Counted from the first letter of the stretch, positions 24,019-32,899 are shown. The stretch: 64,000 nucleotides of DNA from Salegentibacter flavus (GCF_900115145.1 NZ_FOVL01000018.1:1-64000), one strand, 5' to 3'. A program made the numbers and translations. The notes: a model not told the origin generated them from the letters alone.

Positions 24019-26987
24019 TGTACCTCAATTGCCACACATATTATTCTCTGCGCTACGGCACCTTCTCTGTTGAGGAGCTGTGCAAACTTGCGCAAAAGAA
24101 CGCTGTTTCCAGCCTGGCCTTAACCGATATCAACAACACTTCGGCCTGCCTGGATTTTATTAAACAAGCCCCGAAATATGGTATAACACCACTTATCGGA
24201 ATAGACTTCAGAAATGGGGTAGATCAGCAATATGTGGGTATAGCCGCGAGCAATACCGGATTTCGGGAACTCAATACACATCTCGCAACACACCTCCACC
24301 AAAAACAGGATTTTTCTCCCGATGCGCCGGAACTCCCCGAATGCTTCATTATCTATCCCTTGGAAAAAGTAATGAGCAGGAAGAAAACCCGCTTCCGGGA
24401 CAACGAATTCATCGGGGTTTCTGCGGAAAGCCTTCGGAAATTGAAATTCTCGAAATACCTGGAGTTCAAGAATAAGCTGGTGCTTCTGCAAAGCGTGAGC
24501 TTCCGAAGTAAAAGAGATTATAACGCGCACCGACTCCTACGCGCCATAGATAATAATACCCTGCTGAGTAAACTTCCAAAAGAAGAACAGGCTTCTTTTT
24601 CTCAGCAGATGTTTCCCGAAGAGGACCTCTTAAAGGAGTTTGACGATTTCCCTTATATCATAAAAAATACCCGGAACCTGATGCAGGCCTGTAACCTAAA
24701 CTTCGACTTTGGAGCAGAACGCATCAACCGCAATCTGCAGGTTTTCGGAAACAACAAAACCGAAGACATTAAGAAGCTTCGGGAACTTTGTTATGAACGT
24801 TTACCAAAGCGCTACCCTGAACCCACTCAGCAAATCCTCGATAGGCTGGAAAAAGAGTTAAAAGCTATCACCCAGCTAAATTTCACGCCTTATTTCCTCA
24901 TCAATCTCGACATTGTGGAATATGCCCGGTCTAAAAACTTTCCGTTTATAGGCAGGGGCAGCGGGGCGAATTCCATCGTGGCCTATATCATTGGGATCAC
25001 CAACGTAGACCCCATTGAGCTCGATCTCTATTTTGAGCGTTTCATCAATGCCTACCGCAATTCTCCCCCCGATTTCGATATAGATTTTTCCTGGAAAGAC
25101 CGTAACGAGGTGACGGCCTATATATTTAGGAAATATGAGAACACTGCCCTGCTCACCACCTACGTCACCTTTAAACGCCGCGCCGTAGCGCGGGAACTCG
25201 GCAAGGTTTTCGGCTTGCCAAAGGAAGAGATAGACAAACTGGCTTCTGGTTATTTTGAGCTGGGAGAACTTGACGAAACCCAGAAGCTGGTACTGAGGTA
25301 TAGCGCCCTTATCGAGGGTTTTCCCAATTACCTAAGCGTGCATTCCGGCGGAATCGCGATCCTCCATGATTCGGTCTATAATTATTGTGCTACTTTTTTA
25401 CCGCCCAAAGGTTTCAGGACCCTGCAGATAGATATGAATGTTTGCGAAGATGTGGGCATTCATAAATTTGATATTCTCGCCCAGCGCGGACTCTCCAAGA
25501 TCACCGATGCTATTGAGATCATCAAAGAAAATCAGCACGAAGCCAGGATAGAAGACATTGAAAACATACAGCTTTTCAAGGAAGATCCTGAGATCAATTC
25601 CCTGCTGAAAAATGGGGATTGTATGGGAGTCTTTTATGTGGAATCTCCTGCCATGCGAGGGCTGCTCATCAAACTACAGACTCAGGATTATATGAATCTG
25701 GTGGCGGCCAGTTCGGTGATACGACCGGGAGTTTCCAGCGGCGGGATGAAAGAAGAATATATTCAACGCCACAGGAATCCGGAGAAAAGGAAAGAGGCAC
25801 ACCCCATCCTGCTGGAAATAATGCCCGATACTTATGGGGTAATGGTGTACCAGGAAGATGTGATGAAGGTAGCCCACCACTTCGCCGATCTCAATTTCGA
25901 TGATGCCGATGTGTTAAGACGCGGAATGAGCGGGAAAAAATACCTGCAGGAAGATTTACTTCGCATCAAAGAAACTTTCAGAGAGAATTGCCTTAAAAAA
26001 GGCTATGAAGAATATCTGATAGAAGAGGTTTGGGAACAGATCGCCTCTTTTGCCGGCTATGCCTTTCCGAAAGGTCACTCGGCTTCCTATGCGGTAGAAA
26101 GCTACCAGAGCCTATATTTAAAACGCTACTTTCCGCTGGAATTTATGGTGGCGGCGCTAAACAACGGCGGCGGATTCTATGACGTGGAGACCTATCTCAA
26201 GGAAATAAAAAGATGTGGCGGGAACATCCATCCGCCCTGTATCAATAAAAGCGACCATCCCACCGTAATCTACGGAAAGGATGTCTACCTGGGATTTGGT
26301 TACCTCAAAGAACTCGAGCTCAAAAGCATTCAGAAGCTCCTTGAGAACCGACAGTTTTTCGGGGAATTCAGGTCTTTCGATGAGTTTATAGACCGGGTGG
26401 AGCTTTCTATCGAACAACTCAGCATTCTTTTGCGCATCAATGCTTTCAGATTTACAGGCATTGATAAGCATCAGCTTTTATGGAAAGCTCACTTCAAGCT
26501 AAACAAGACCAAACCCAAAACCTCACAGGCGGTGCTGTTCAAGCCTCCGCATAAAGATTATGAATTGCCTGAATTCTTCTATTCAGAATTGATAAATAGC
26601 TACGACGAGATAGAGTTGCTGGGATTTCCGCTTTGCAGTCGGTTTAGGTTGCTGAAATACAAAATGCAGGCATCGGTACTGGCGGCTGAATTAAAAACTT
26701 ATGTGGGTAAAGAAGTTAGTATTTACGGCAACCTCATCACCCTGAAGAGAACAGCAACCACCACCAAACGCTATATGTATTTCGGCACTTTATTCGATAA
26801 AAACGATGATGTTTTTGACACGGTGCATTTCCCTAACATAGCCGAGAAGTATCCCGTAAGAGGCAAAGGAATTTATCTGTGTCGGGGCATTGTGGTAGAT
26901 GAACTAGGCTATCTTTCCATACAGATAAAAGCGATAGAAAGACAAGCTATCTTAATCGATCCCCGTTTGGCCGCACCCGTTTATTAA
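24018..26987 (+). CDS. dnaE: DNA polymerase III alpha subunit, short DnaE/DnaE2-like (error-prone type)
   Basis: 989 residues. PHP domain at the N-terminus (YLNCHTYYSLRYGTFSVEEL, LALTDINNTSACLDF), the C-family palm with catalytic aspartates in SPPDFDIDFSWKDRNEV, the finger region TYVTFKRRAVARELGKVFGL, tandem HhH, and an OB fold near the end (SIYGNLITLKRTATT). Shorter than the replicative DnaE (~1150-1450 residues) and lacking the C-terminal tau-binding tail. With the coupled dinB it forms a mutasome-type pair for lesion bypass. No imuA or S24-peptidase (UmuD-like) gene is next to it, which is unusual for Bacteroidota cassettes. Confidence 0.9.
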   Translation: MYLNCHTYYSLRYGTFSVEELCKLAQKNAVSSLALTDINNTSACLDFIKQAPKYGITPLIGIDFRNGVDQQYVGIAASNTGFRELNTHLATHLHQKQDFSPDAPELPECFIIYPLEKVMSRKKTRFRDNEFIGVSAESLRKLKFSKYLEFKNKLVLLQSVSFRSKRDYNAHRLLRAIDNNTLLSKLPKEEQASFSQQMFPEEDLLKEFDDFPYIIKNTRNLMQACNLNFDFGAERINRNLQVFGNNKTEDIKKLRELCYERLPKRYPEPTQQILDRLEKELKAITQLNFTPYFLINLDIVEYARSKNFPFIGRGSGANSIVAYIIGITNVDPIELDLYFERFINAYRNSPPDFDIDFSWKDRNEVTAYIFRKYENTALLTTYVTFKRRAVARELGKVFGLPKEEIDKLASGYFELGELDETQKLVLRYSALIEGFPNYLSVHSGGIAILHDSVYNYCATFLPPKGFRTLQIDMNVCEDVGIHKFDILAQRGLSKITDAIEIIKENQHEARIEDIENIQLFKEDPEINSLLKNGDCMGVFYVESPAMRGLLIKLQTQDYMNLVAASSVIRPGVSSGGMKEEYIQRHRNPEKRKEAHPILLEIMPDTYGVMVYQEDVMKVAHHFADLNFDDADVLRRGMSGKKYLQEDLLRIKETFRENCLKKGYEEYLIEEVWEQIASFAGYAFPKGHSASYAVESYQSLYLKRYFPLEFMVAALNNGGGFYDVETYLKEIKRCGGNIHPPCINKSDHPTVIYGKDVYLGFGYLKELELKSIQKLLENRQFFGEFRSFDEFIDRVELSIEQLSILLRINAFRFTGIDKHQLLWKAHFKLNKTKPKTSQAVLFKPPHKDYELPEFFYSELINSYDEIELLGFPLCSRFRLLKYKMQASVLAAELKTYVGKEVSIYGNLITLKRTATTTKRYMYFGTLFDKNDDVFDTVHFPNIAEKYPVRGKGIYLCRGIVVDELGYLSIQIKAIERQAILIDPRLAAPVY

Positions 26988-27670
26988 TTGAGTTCGAATT
27001 TTTGTTTTGGCTGACTCACCAGGTTCACCAGGCCGAGCAATCGGAGGACAAATACTCCAAAAAGCAGCGTTATTGCTATCTTGAAATAATACAACAAACT
27101 GGAACTTCCAAAACTGGAACGATAATCGGCCAGCAGTTCTCTGCCTACTTCCGGCTGAATCTCTGCAAGTCGGTTTAGATGGGTATTCGCATTATTAAAA
27201 AGCGCTCTTCCCTCGGTATTGATTAGCACCTGTGCCACTCCGAAATTCTTATTCTCAAGATGATAAAGGATCTTTGACTCCACTTCCTGGTAGGCTTTTA
27301 AATTGGTCCTGAAATTTGCAAGGTGTTCCACTTCCTCCTCTACCAGGTAAGTGGTTTCATATTCTGCCAGGATATTATTTATTTTCCGGTTTTCATCTTT
27401 TATCTTTTCGAGATCGGTGGATGCTATCCGATAGTTATTTTCGTTAAGATGTTCAAAGATGAGTTGCTTCTCATGAAGTAAATCAGAAAGCATATACATT
27501 TGTGAGGCGGGAATTAACCGGTCTTCATACAGTGAGGAAAAATCGCTGTCGATTTTCTGAAGGTTTTTATTCTCGATCAGTTCGGCGATAAGAATAAGGG
27601 CAAAAAACAGACTGAGTAATAATATAAGGCGTTTCCTCTTTTCGGGTTTAATGGAAAATAGATCTTTCAT
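26984..27670 (-). CDS. membrane protein with a four-helix-bundle (4HB_MCP-like) sensor domain
   Basis: 228 residues from ATG 27668-27670; the first ATG at 27725 adds 19 residues with no signal-like character. Helix 1 at ~12-30, a ~150-residue extracytoplasmic coiled-coil region (LYEDRLIPASQMYMLSDLL, LAEYETTYLVEEEVEHLANF, LYHLENKNFGVAQVLINTEG), helix 2 at ~195-215, and a short tail. This is the ligand-binding half of a chemoreceptor-type protein with no HAMP, kinase or MCP signalling domain. It must signal through a partner or act as a passive sensor. Its end overlaps the convergent dnaE stop by 4 bp. Confidence 0.75.
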   Translation of the reverse strand: MKDLFSIKPEKRKRLILLLSLFFALILIAELIENKNLQKIDSDFSSLYEDRLIPASQMYMLSDLLHEKQLIFEHLNENNYRIASTDLEKIKDENRKINNILAEYETTYLVEEEVEHLANFRTNLKAYQEVESKILYHLENKNFGVAQVLINTEGRALFNNANTHLNRLAEIQPEVGRELLADYRSSFGSSSLLYYFKIAITLLFGVFVLRLLGLVNLVSQPKQKFELN

Positions 27671-27768
27671 AGCAATCGGGATTAAACTGAAAACGAGCAG
27701 TGTTCTAAACAATTGAGCGTCATACAAAATAACAAAATTTCCCCGATTTTTTTAAGTTTTTCCTAATC

Positions 27769-27809
27769 AAAAAAGCCTCAATTCCGAATTTCGAAATTGA
27801 GGCTTTTTC
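27769..27809 (-). terminator. terminator of the 27826-28533 gene
   Basis: AAAAAGCCTCAATT and AAATTGAGGCTTTTT pair almost perfectly around CCGAATTTCG, flanked by A and T runs, so it can work in both directions. It lies 17 bp after the stop of the barrel-protein gene read on the minus strand. Confidence 0.85.
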
Positions 27810-27825
27810 TATAATTATTTAATTT

Positions 27826-28533
27826 TTAGAAATAGCAGCCTTTTCCACGGCGTCTGCCGGGATTGGATTCGCTGTCTCCTATTTTGAAACTGAGGCTCAA
27901 CATCACTTGATGTATTGGTCCTTGAAAGTAAGCATAATTCACTCCATCCCGGGCTCCTCCCGGAGAACTATCATTTTCAATATTTATTTCGTAGGGATCC
28001 TCTATTGATAATTGTCTATCATATCTTAAATCAATTTCAAATCTTCCGAAATTTGCCTTTATCCCGGCCTGTCCGGCTAATGGGGTTTCTTGTACAACTA
28101 TGGCATCCTGGGTATCTTCTAAATTAGCACTCATAATATTTTGATATGCAGGCCCAGCATAAACATCTAAAGGTCCCCAAAAATTATAACCAAAAAGCAG
28201 AGGAATACTAAATTTTTCAACTGAATATTTAGATTCTAAATTAACAAAAGAGAAAGTCATGTCAATAGTATTGTACATAGCTTCGGGTCGGATGAAAAAT
28301 TTTCCAAATTTTAATTGAAAGAAAACTCCCCCATGAAAACCAATCTCTGAATCTGGGTGAAACGTATCCGTACTATAATAATCAATTCCACCCACATTGG
28401 ATGATCGACCTGTCACTTCAGGACCCGATCCATGATTAATTCCACCTTTCACTCCAAAACTGTATTCCTGAGCATTTGAAGAAAGGCTAAAAAACATTAG
28501 CCCAATTAAAATCGGTAAAAAACTTTTGTTCAT
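27826..28533 (-). CDS. PorT-like outer-membrane beta-barrel protein
   Basis: 235 residues with a signal peptide (ILIGLMFFSLSSNAQ). The barrel (OMP_b-brl type) shows FGVKGGINHG, GFHGGVFFQLKFGKFFIRPE, YSVEKFSIPLLFGYNF, VYAGPAYQN, GQAGIKANFGRFEIDLRYDR and QVMLSLSFKIG, the pattern of the small PorT/outer-membrane-protein-beta-barrel family. Residues after the final strand (ESNPGRRRGKGCYF) are an unusual basic tail. Role unknown; not near type IX secretion genes here. Confidence 0.85.
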   Translation of the reverse strand: MNKSFLPILIGLMFFSLSSNAQEYSFGVKGGINHGSGPEVTGRSSNVGGIDYYSTDTFHPDSEIGFHGGVFFQLKFGKFFIRPEAMYNTIDMTFSFVNLESKYSVEKFSIPLLFGYNFWGPLDVYAGPAYQNIMSANLEDTQDAIVVQETPLAGQAGIKANFGRFEIDLRYDRQLSIEDPYEINIENDSSPGGARDGVNYAYFQGPIHQVMLSLSFKIGDSESNPGRRRGKGCYF

Positions 28534-28644
28534 AAATGTAGATTTATCGGTCTTAACTTCCCGGGTAAATATATCAATTAAATAAAATAATAGAATAATA
28601 CTCTATATCTTTTTAACGCAAAAAATCGGCTAAACGTATATCAA

Positions 28645-28674
28645 CAAAAAAAGCACCGGCAAAACCGATGCTCT
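28645..28674 (-). terminator. terminator of the subtilase gene
   Basis: Read on the minus strand, AGAGCATCGG and CCGGTGCTTTTTTT pair around TTTTG, giving a stem with one mismatch plus T7, 21 bp after the stop codon. Confidence 0.85.
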
Positions 28675-28694
28675 TAATGATCTATCTTAATATT

Positions 28695-29930
28695 TTAGTG
28701 AACAATAATAGGATCTGCATTCCCATCAGGGTCACCATTTACCGTACCATCGATACTGGCAGCACCAAGTAAAAGAACTCCTGCCGCATGTGGGGCAGCC
28801 ATAGAGGTACCACTAATTGTATTGTAGCCTCCGTCTTTCCAGGTAGACTTAACTGCAACTCCTGGAGCTGCATAATCTACCGGTGGATTTCCGTAGTTAG
28901 AGAAAGAGGCCCAGTTATCGTTAGAATCCATCGCAGAGATGGTAACGATATTAGCACCATTAACTCTTGCAGGAGAAGAGTTATTCGCATCGCTGCTTTC
29001 ATTACCTGCAGCAAGAGCAAACTTGATCCCTTGTTGAGAAGCAGCAAGAACGGCCTGGTCCAAAGCATCTGAAGTTGGGCCTCCAAGGCTCATATTGGCT
29101 ACATCTCCACTGTTTCCATAAGCTCCTACGTGATCTACACCGGCGATAACTCCGGAATAAGATCCACTACCACGGCTGTCAAGAACCTTTACAGGAATTA
29201 CTATAGCTCCTGGAGCCACACCAATTACCCCTAAATCGTTGTTCAAGGCAGCGATAGTACCGGCAACGTGCGTTCCGTGTCCGTTACCATCGTCGGTAGA
29301 TTTTCCATCTTTTCCTGAAGTAAAGGCATTAAAACCTCTGGAAGCATCTACATTAAGATCTTCGTGATCCAAATCTATTCCTGAATCGATCACCCAGGCT
29401 ACTCCGGAACCGGTATAATCAGCTACTCCATTTACACGGGCGATTCCAAACGGAGTTTCCTGGCCAGAGCCTCCGCCACCACCGTCACCATCACAAGGGC
29501 CTCCATTTGGAGTACCACAAGGTGGAGCGAAAGTTACAATTCTGTCTTCTTCAATGTAAGACACTTCTTTTTTTCCACGAAGGTTTTCTACTTGCTCCGC
29601 GGTTAATTTCATTGCAGCACCGTTAAGCACTTTACTGTATACCGCAATAATATCGGCATCCTCAATAGCGCTTTCGCTTAAAAGTTGTTCGGTTTTAGCT
29701 TTAACCGATTCCTGGGCTTTAGTATAGCTTTCAGGATACTTTGCACCTTCGTCGCCCGTAACATCGGTGTTAAAGACCACAATGTACTGTCCCTGAATAA
29801 TTTCTGAACTGGAAGGAGCTACTTGCTGTTCTTCCAGACTTTGGTTTTCTTCCTTATCCTGAGAACAGGAGAACATGAATGCTGCGGCCATCACAGTAGC
29901 TGCTAAAGGCCTGAGTTTTTGTAAAATCAT
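28695..29930 (-). CDS. S8 family serine peptidase (subtilase) lipoprotein
   Basis: 411 residues. Lipoprotein signal with C22 (AAFMFSC). An inhibitor_I9 propeptide occupies ~48-133 (GQYIVVFNTDV, VLNGAAMKLTAEQVENLRGK, VSYIEEDRIVTF), then a Gly-rich linker and a peptidase S8 domain. Catalytic triad D182 (WVIDSGID), H218 (GHGTHVAGT), S376 (SGTSMAAPHAAG), with oxyanion N310 (AAGNES). It resembles proteinase K/aqualysin-type enzymes with the Cys-rich PPCGTPNGGPCDGDGGGG linker as a possible disulfide or metal site. Exported, probably cell-surface protein degradation. A consensus promoter lies at 29971-30001. Confidence 0.93.
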   Translation of the reverse strand: MILQKLRPLAATVMAAAFMFSCSQDKEENQSLEEQQVAPSSSEIIQGQYIVVFNTDVTGDEGAKYPESYTKAQESVKAKTEQLLSESAIEDADIIAVYSKVLNGAAMKLTAEQVENLRGKKEVSYIEEDRIVTFAPPCGTPNGGPCDGDGGGGGSGQETPFGIARVNGVADYTGSGVAWVIDSGIDLDHEDLNVDASRGFNAFTSGKDGKSTDDGNGHGTHVAGTIAALNNDLGVIGVAPGAIVIPVKVLDSRGSGSYSGVIAGVDHVGAYGNSGDVANMSLGGPTSDALDQAVLAASQQGIKFALAAGNESSDANNSSPARVNGANIVTISAMDSNDNWASFSNYGNPPVDYAAPGVAVKSTWKDGGYNTISGTSMAAPHAAGVLLLGAASIDGTVNGDPDGNADPIIVH

Positions 29931-29970
29931 AAAATTAAATGTTTGGTTAAAAAAAGGTTAATAGATCGAT

Positions 29971-30001
29971 CAAATCTATGATTTTATAGGTAAAAAACAA
30001 A
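29971..30001 (-). promoter_or_regulatory. consensus Bacteroidota promoter of the subtilase gene
   Basis: On the minus strand TTTG (29998-30001), then exactly 19 bp, then TAGATTTG (29971-29978), which matches TTTG-N19-TAnnTTTG. The -7 element ends 40 bp before the ATG. Confidence 0.8.
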
Positions 30002-30062
30002 TTTTTTTCTTTTTTATTAGAAATAAATCAAAGAAATGCCCGAATAAATGTAAAATTCACCA

Positions 30063-30095
30063 TAAAAAAAAAGCCCCCTAAAAACAGGGGACTTG
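30063..30095 (-). terminator. terminator after the rhodanese pair
   Basis: Minus strand AAGTCCCCTG and AGGGGGCTTTTTTTTT pair around TTTTT, followed by a T9 run, 32 bp after the stop of the lipoprotein rhodanese. Confidence 0.85.
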
Positions 30096-30126
30096 TTATC
30101 ATTTTATGATTTTGATTAAATATTAA

Positions 30127-30540
30127 TCAGTATTTTTTTACCTGGCCATCTTTGGCTACCCATTCTTCAAAACCCTCGTTCAGTTCCTGGACATTCTGGA
30201 ATCCCATTCGTTTCAAAATTTTTAAGGCTTTTTTACTTTTTGACCCATCGGTGCAGTAAAGCAATACCGGACGAAATTTATCGAGGGTTTTCAGGTTTGT
30301 TCTGAATTCTTCATCGAAAACAATATTTTCCGCATTCACGATATGGGCATCGGTATAATCTTCGCGGGAACGTATATCAATAAGCTGTACATCTTCCATT
30401 TGAAGATGTAACTTCATCTCTTCTACACTAACATGTTCTACAGAATTTGGTAATCCGGGAGATTCGGCCTGAACTTCCTTGCAGGAATACAGACTCCCTA
30501 CCAGAAGTAGTCCAGCCAGCAGTCGATTTATATTTATCAT
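30127..30540 (-). CDS. rhodanese-like domain lipoprotein
   Basis: 137 residues. Lipobox at C20 (VGSLYSC) predicts an exported lipoprotein. The single rhodanese domain has VQLIDIRSREDYTDAHIVNA and the active-site loop with C96 (LLYCTDGSKSKKAL), then FQNVQELNEGFEEW. The persulfide-forming Cys is present, so it may handle sulfane sulfur in the periplasm. Transcribed 8 bp after a second, cytoplasmic rhodanese: a two-gene operon with one enzyme on each side of the membrane. Confidence 0.9.
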   Translation of the reverse strand: MININRLLAGLLLVGSLYSCKEVQAESPGLPNSVEHVSVEEMKLHLQMEDVQLIDIRSREDYTDAHIVNAENIVFDEEFRTNLKTLDKFRPVLLYCTDGSKSKKALKILKRMGFQNVQELNEGFEEWVAKDGQVKKY

Positions 30541-30548
30541 AGAATAAA

Positions 30549-30863
30549 TTAATCTTCCTTTATTTCACCTTCCCATTCTATAATCCCTCCAAGGAGGTTA
30601 TAGGTATTAGCAAATCCCATCTGGTCCATTAGCTGGCAGGCCTGTGCGCTGCGTTGTCCCGAGCGGCAATAAATATAGTAGTTCTTAGATTTGTCCAGCT
30701 TTTCAATTTCATCTACAAACTCCTGTCCCTTATAAATATCAATAAGTTTTGCATTCGGAAGATATCCTTCTTCCATCTCTTCTTCGGTTCGTACATCCAA
30801 AACCACAGCCTTATCGTCCTGTTCCAGTTTTTCTCTCCATTCTTCCTGAGTTAGTTCTTTCAT
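30549..30863 (-). CDS. rhodanese-like domain protein, cytoplasmic
   Basis: 104 residues from ATG 30861-30863. The upstream Met at 30918 adds 19 residues overlapping the promoter region and was rejected. Rhodanese motifs: AVVLDVRTEEEMEEGYLPNA, active-site C66 in IYCRSGQRSAQACQLMDQ, FANTYNLLGGIIEW. No signal peptide. Sulfurtransferase or persulfide carrier; paired with the exported rhodanese downstream. Confidence 0.9.
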   Translation of the reverse strand: MKELTQEEWREKLEQDDKAVVLDVRTEEEMEEGYLPNAKLIDIYKGQEFVDEIEKLDKSKNYYIYCRSGQRSAQACQLMDQMGFANTYNLLGGIIEWEGEIKED

Positions 30864-31033
30864 AAATCTTAATTCTAATTTTTTTAATTCCCTTGAAGAA
30901 AGGGACCTACAGTTAATCAATTTTGGCCGAAAGGTAAAAAGATTTCCTCCTTATAAAGCCTATTCCTATTTCCCAATATAAATTTTGTAAAATATTTAAC
31001 ACTACACCTTCTTTCAAATTTTCTAATCTAAAC

Positions 31034-31054
31034 TATATTTGTACATACAAATAT
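31034..31054 (+). promoter_or_regulatory. promoter with MarR-type palindromic operator
   Basis: TATATTTG (31034-31041) matches the -7 element. ATATTTGTACATACAAATAT (31035-31054) is a perfect 9+9 inverted repeat with a 2-bp centre covering the -7 element and the likely start of transcription. The first codon of the MarR gene is 11 bp further on. This is the expected architecture for autorepression by MarR. Confidence 0.8.
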
Positions 31055-31065
31055 TGTTATAACAA

Positions 31066-31518
31066 ATGAATATAGAGGAAACTATAAAAGCGACTAATAA
31101 GTTACCAGAGTCCCGCCGGCTTATTCTCAATATCCTGGTGACAGCAAATCATATTAACGACAGGATTGGAGAGGCCTTAAAGGGTTTTGACCTTTCTATT
31201 CCGCAATTTAACGTATTGCGCATTCTTAGGGGACAGAAAGGAAAACCTGCAAATCTAAGCACTATACAGGAGCGTATGGTTAGTAGAATGAGCAATACTA
31301 CCCGTCTGGTAGACAAACTAATCGCCAAAGGCCTGGTAGAACGGGTAACCTGTGAAGCTAACAGGCGCAAGGTTGAAATAAGTATCACCAAAAAAGGTTT
31401 GGAGTTCCTCCATGAAGTAGATCCGGTGATAGACAATATTGAAACCGAAATCACATCCCGTATAAATTCCGTAGAAAATGAGTTGATAAACGAGAAGTTA
31501 AATGAGTTGAGAGCTTAA
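31066..31518 (+). CDS. MarR family transcriptional regulator
   Basis: 150 residues. Winged helix with LSIPQFNVLRILRGQKGKPA, recognition helix ERMVSRMSNTTRLVDKLIAKGLV, wing CEANRRKVEISITKKG, and long N- and C-terminal dimerisation helices. Cytoplasmic repressor, probably sensing a small phenolic compound or redox state. Two YceI genes follow at 80 bp in the same direction, so this is likely their regulator as well as its own. Confidence 0.93.
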   Translation: MNIEETIKATNKLPESRRLILNILVTANHINDRIGEALKGFDLSIPQFNVLRILRGQKGKPANLSTIQERMVSRMSNTTRLVDKLIAKGLVERVTCEANRRKVEISITKKGLEFLHEVDPVIDNIETEITSRINSVENELINEKLNELRA

Positions 31519-31598
31519 TCCCGGCACAAACCGGAGGGAACAATTAGCTCGCCTTAATAAGTAAATTTAATATAAACCAAAATCAAATAATAAGAAGT

Positions 31599-32177
31599 AT
31601 GAAAAAGAATGTTTTAAAAATTGCCCTTGCATCGGTAATCGTTTTAACTACTGTTGCCTTTACCGCGAATAGCCTTGAAAAAAAGGAAATTAATGTAAAA
31701 GACAGTGAAGTTAGCTGGAGAGGCGAGAAAGTTACCGGATTCCATACCGGAACAGTAGAACTTAATAAAGGCCACTTTATCGTGGAAGATGGTCAACTTA
31801 AAGGCGGAGAATTCGTTATGGATATGAGCTCCATCAAAGTAACCGACCTGGAAGGTGAGAACAAGGCTAAACTGGAAGGCCACCTGAAATCTGATGATTT
31901 CTTTGGAGTTCAAACCTATCCTCAGGCAAAATTGGTTATCACCAGTGCTGCCAAGAAAAATGATGGCACCTATGGTGTAGTTGCCGATCTTACTATTAAG
32001 GAAGACACTCACCCTGTAACTTTTGATCTTGAATGGAATGAGAATTCAGCCAGCACCGCCTTAACTATTGACCGTTCAAAATTCAACGTGCGCTATGGTT
32101 CAGGTAGTTTCTTCGACGATTTAGGAGACAAGACTATCTACGATAATTTTGAACTGGAAGTAGATTTGAAATTCTAA
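31599..32177 (+). CDS. YceI family protein, exported
   Basis: 192 residues with a cleavable signal (IALASVIVLTTVAFTANS). The YceI lipocalin-like barrel shows VSWRGEKVTGFHTGTVELN, GGEFVMDMSSIKVTDL, GHLKSDDFFGVQTYPQAKLV, VADLTIKEDTHPVTF and IDRSKFNVRYGSGSFF. YceI proteins bind polyisoprenoids and are induced by base or osmotic stress. Likely periplasmic. Followed by a close paralogue. Confidence 0.92.
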   Translation: MKKNVLKIALASVIVLTTVAFTANSLEKKEINVKDSEVSWRGEKVTGFHTGTVELNKGHFIVEDGQLKGGEFVMDMSSIKVTDLEGENKAKLEGHLKSDDFFGVQTYPQAKLVITSAAKKNDGTYGVVADLTIKEDTHPVTFDLEWNENSASTALTIDRSKFNVRYGSGSFFDDLGDKTIYDNFELEVDLKF

Positions 32178-32236
32178 ATCGACGGGAGAAAAATTGCTAT
32201 TGAAATTGAAAAGAAAAAGAAAAAATTAAGACAACT

Positions 32237-32740
32237 ATGGAAAAGCAAGTAAATACTCAGGCCAGCAATGTAGCCTGGAAAGGTAAAAAAGTATTGGGAT
32301 CTCACTCCGGCACCATCGATCTAAAAGATGGAAAGTTCCGGATGGAAAACGATGAAATCAAAGGGGGAGAATTCGTAATGGATATGACCAGTATCACAGT
32401 TACCGATCTTAAAGGAGAGGATAAAGCAGGTCTCGAAGGCCATCTGAATTCAGATGATTTCTTTGGAGTAGACAATTACCCAACTTCAAAACTCGTAATC
32501 ACCAGTATTGCCCAAAAAGAGGATGGGACATATGGAGTGGTTGGCAATCTCACTATCAAAGATCAAACTCATCCTGTGACCTTCGATCTTGACTGGAATG
32601 ATAATACCGCAACTACCAAATTAAGCATAGACCGTTCAAAATATAATGTGCGGTATAATTCAGGGAGCTTCTTTAGCGGACTCGGAGACCAGACTATCTA
32701 CGATAATTTCGATTTAAATATCGAGTTGAAATTCAAGTAA
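32237..32740 (+). CDS. YceI family paralogue without a signal peptide
   Basis: 167 residues aligning end to end with the preceding YceI protein (SNVAWKGKKVLGSHSGTIDL, GGEFVMDMTSITVTDLKGED, GHLNSDDFFGVDNYPTSKLV, IDRSKYNVRYNSGSFF), well over half identical, so it arose by tandem duplication. It begins MEKQVNTQASN with no signal sequence. The 59 bp upstream contains no in-frame signal-like segment, so this copy appears cytoplasmic. A terminator follows at 32852. Confidence 0.88.
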   Translation: MEKQVNTQASNVAWKGKKVLGSHSGTIDLKDGKFRMENDEIKGGEFVMDMTSITVTDLKGEDKAGLEGHLNSDDFFGVDNYPTSKLVITSIAQKEDGTYGVVGNLTIKDQTHPVTFDLDWNDNTATTKLSIDRSKYNVRYNSGSFFSGLGDQTIYDNFDLNIELKFK

Positions 32741-32851
32741 ACTACCTCGGGCAAGCCCCAAGAGGAATTTTTGGTAAATATATCTTGATTTCGAGACAAG
32801 CCTCGGAGCATTAAATCTCGATTATCGAGTAAAATTTTGCCCCCAATTCTG
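32741..32851. other. short spacer after the YceI pair
   Basis: No ORF. It contains CCTCGGGC/GCCCCAAGAG and a TCGA-rich segment (TAAATCTCGATTATCGAG) but no recognised element. Confidence 0.4.
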
Positions 32852-32888
32852 GCCGGAAAAGTAAATTTCACTTTTCCGGCTTTTTTTA
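32852..32888 (+). terminator. terminator of the MarR-YceI-YceI operon
   Basis: GCCGGAAAAGT and ACTTTTCCGGC form a perfect 11-bp stem around AAATTTC, followed by T7. It separates the YceI genes from the trp promoter, which begins 12 bp later. Confidence 0.9.
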
Positions 32889-32899
32889 TATTAATTCGC

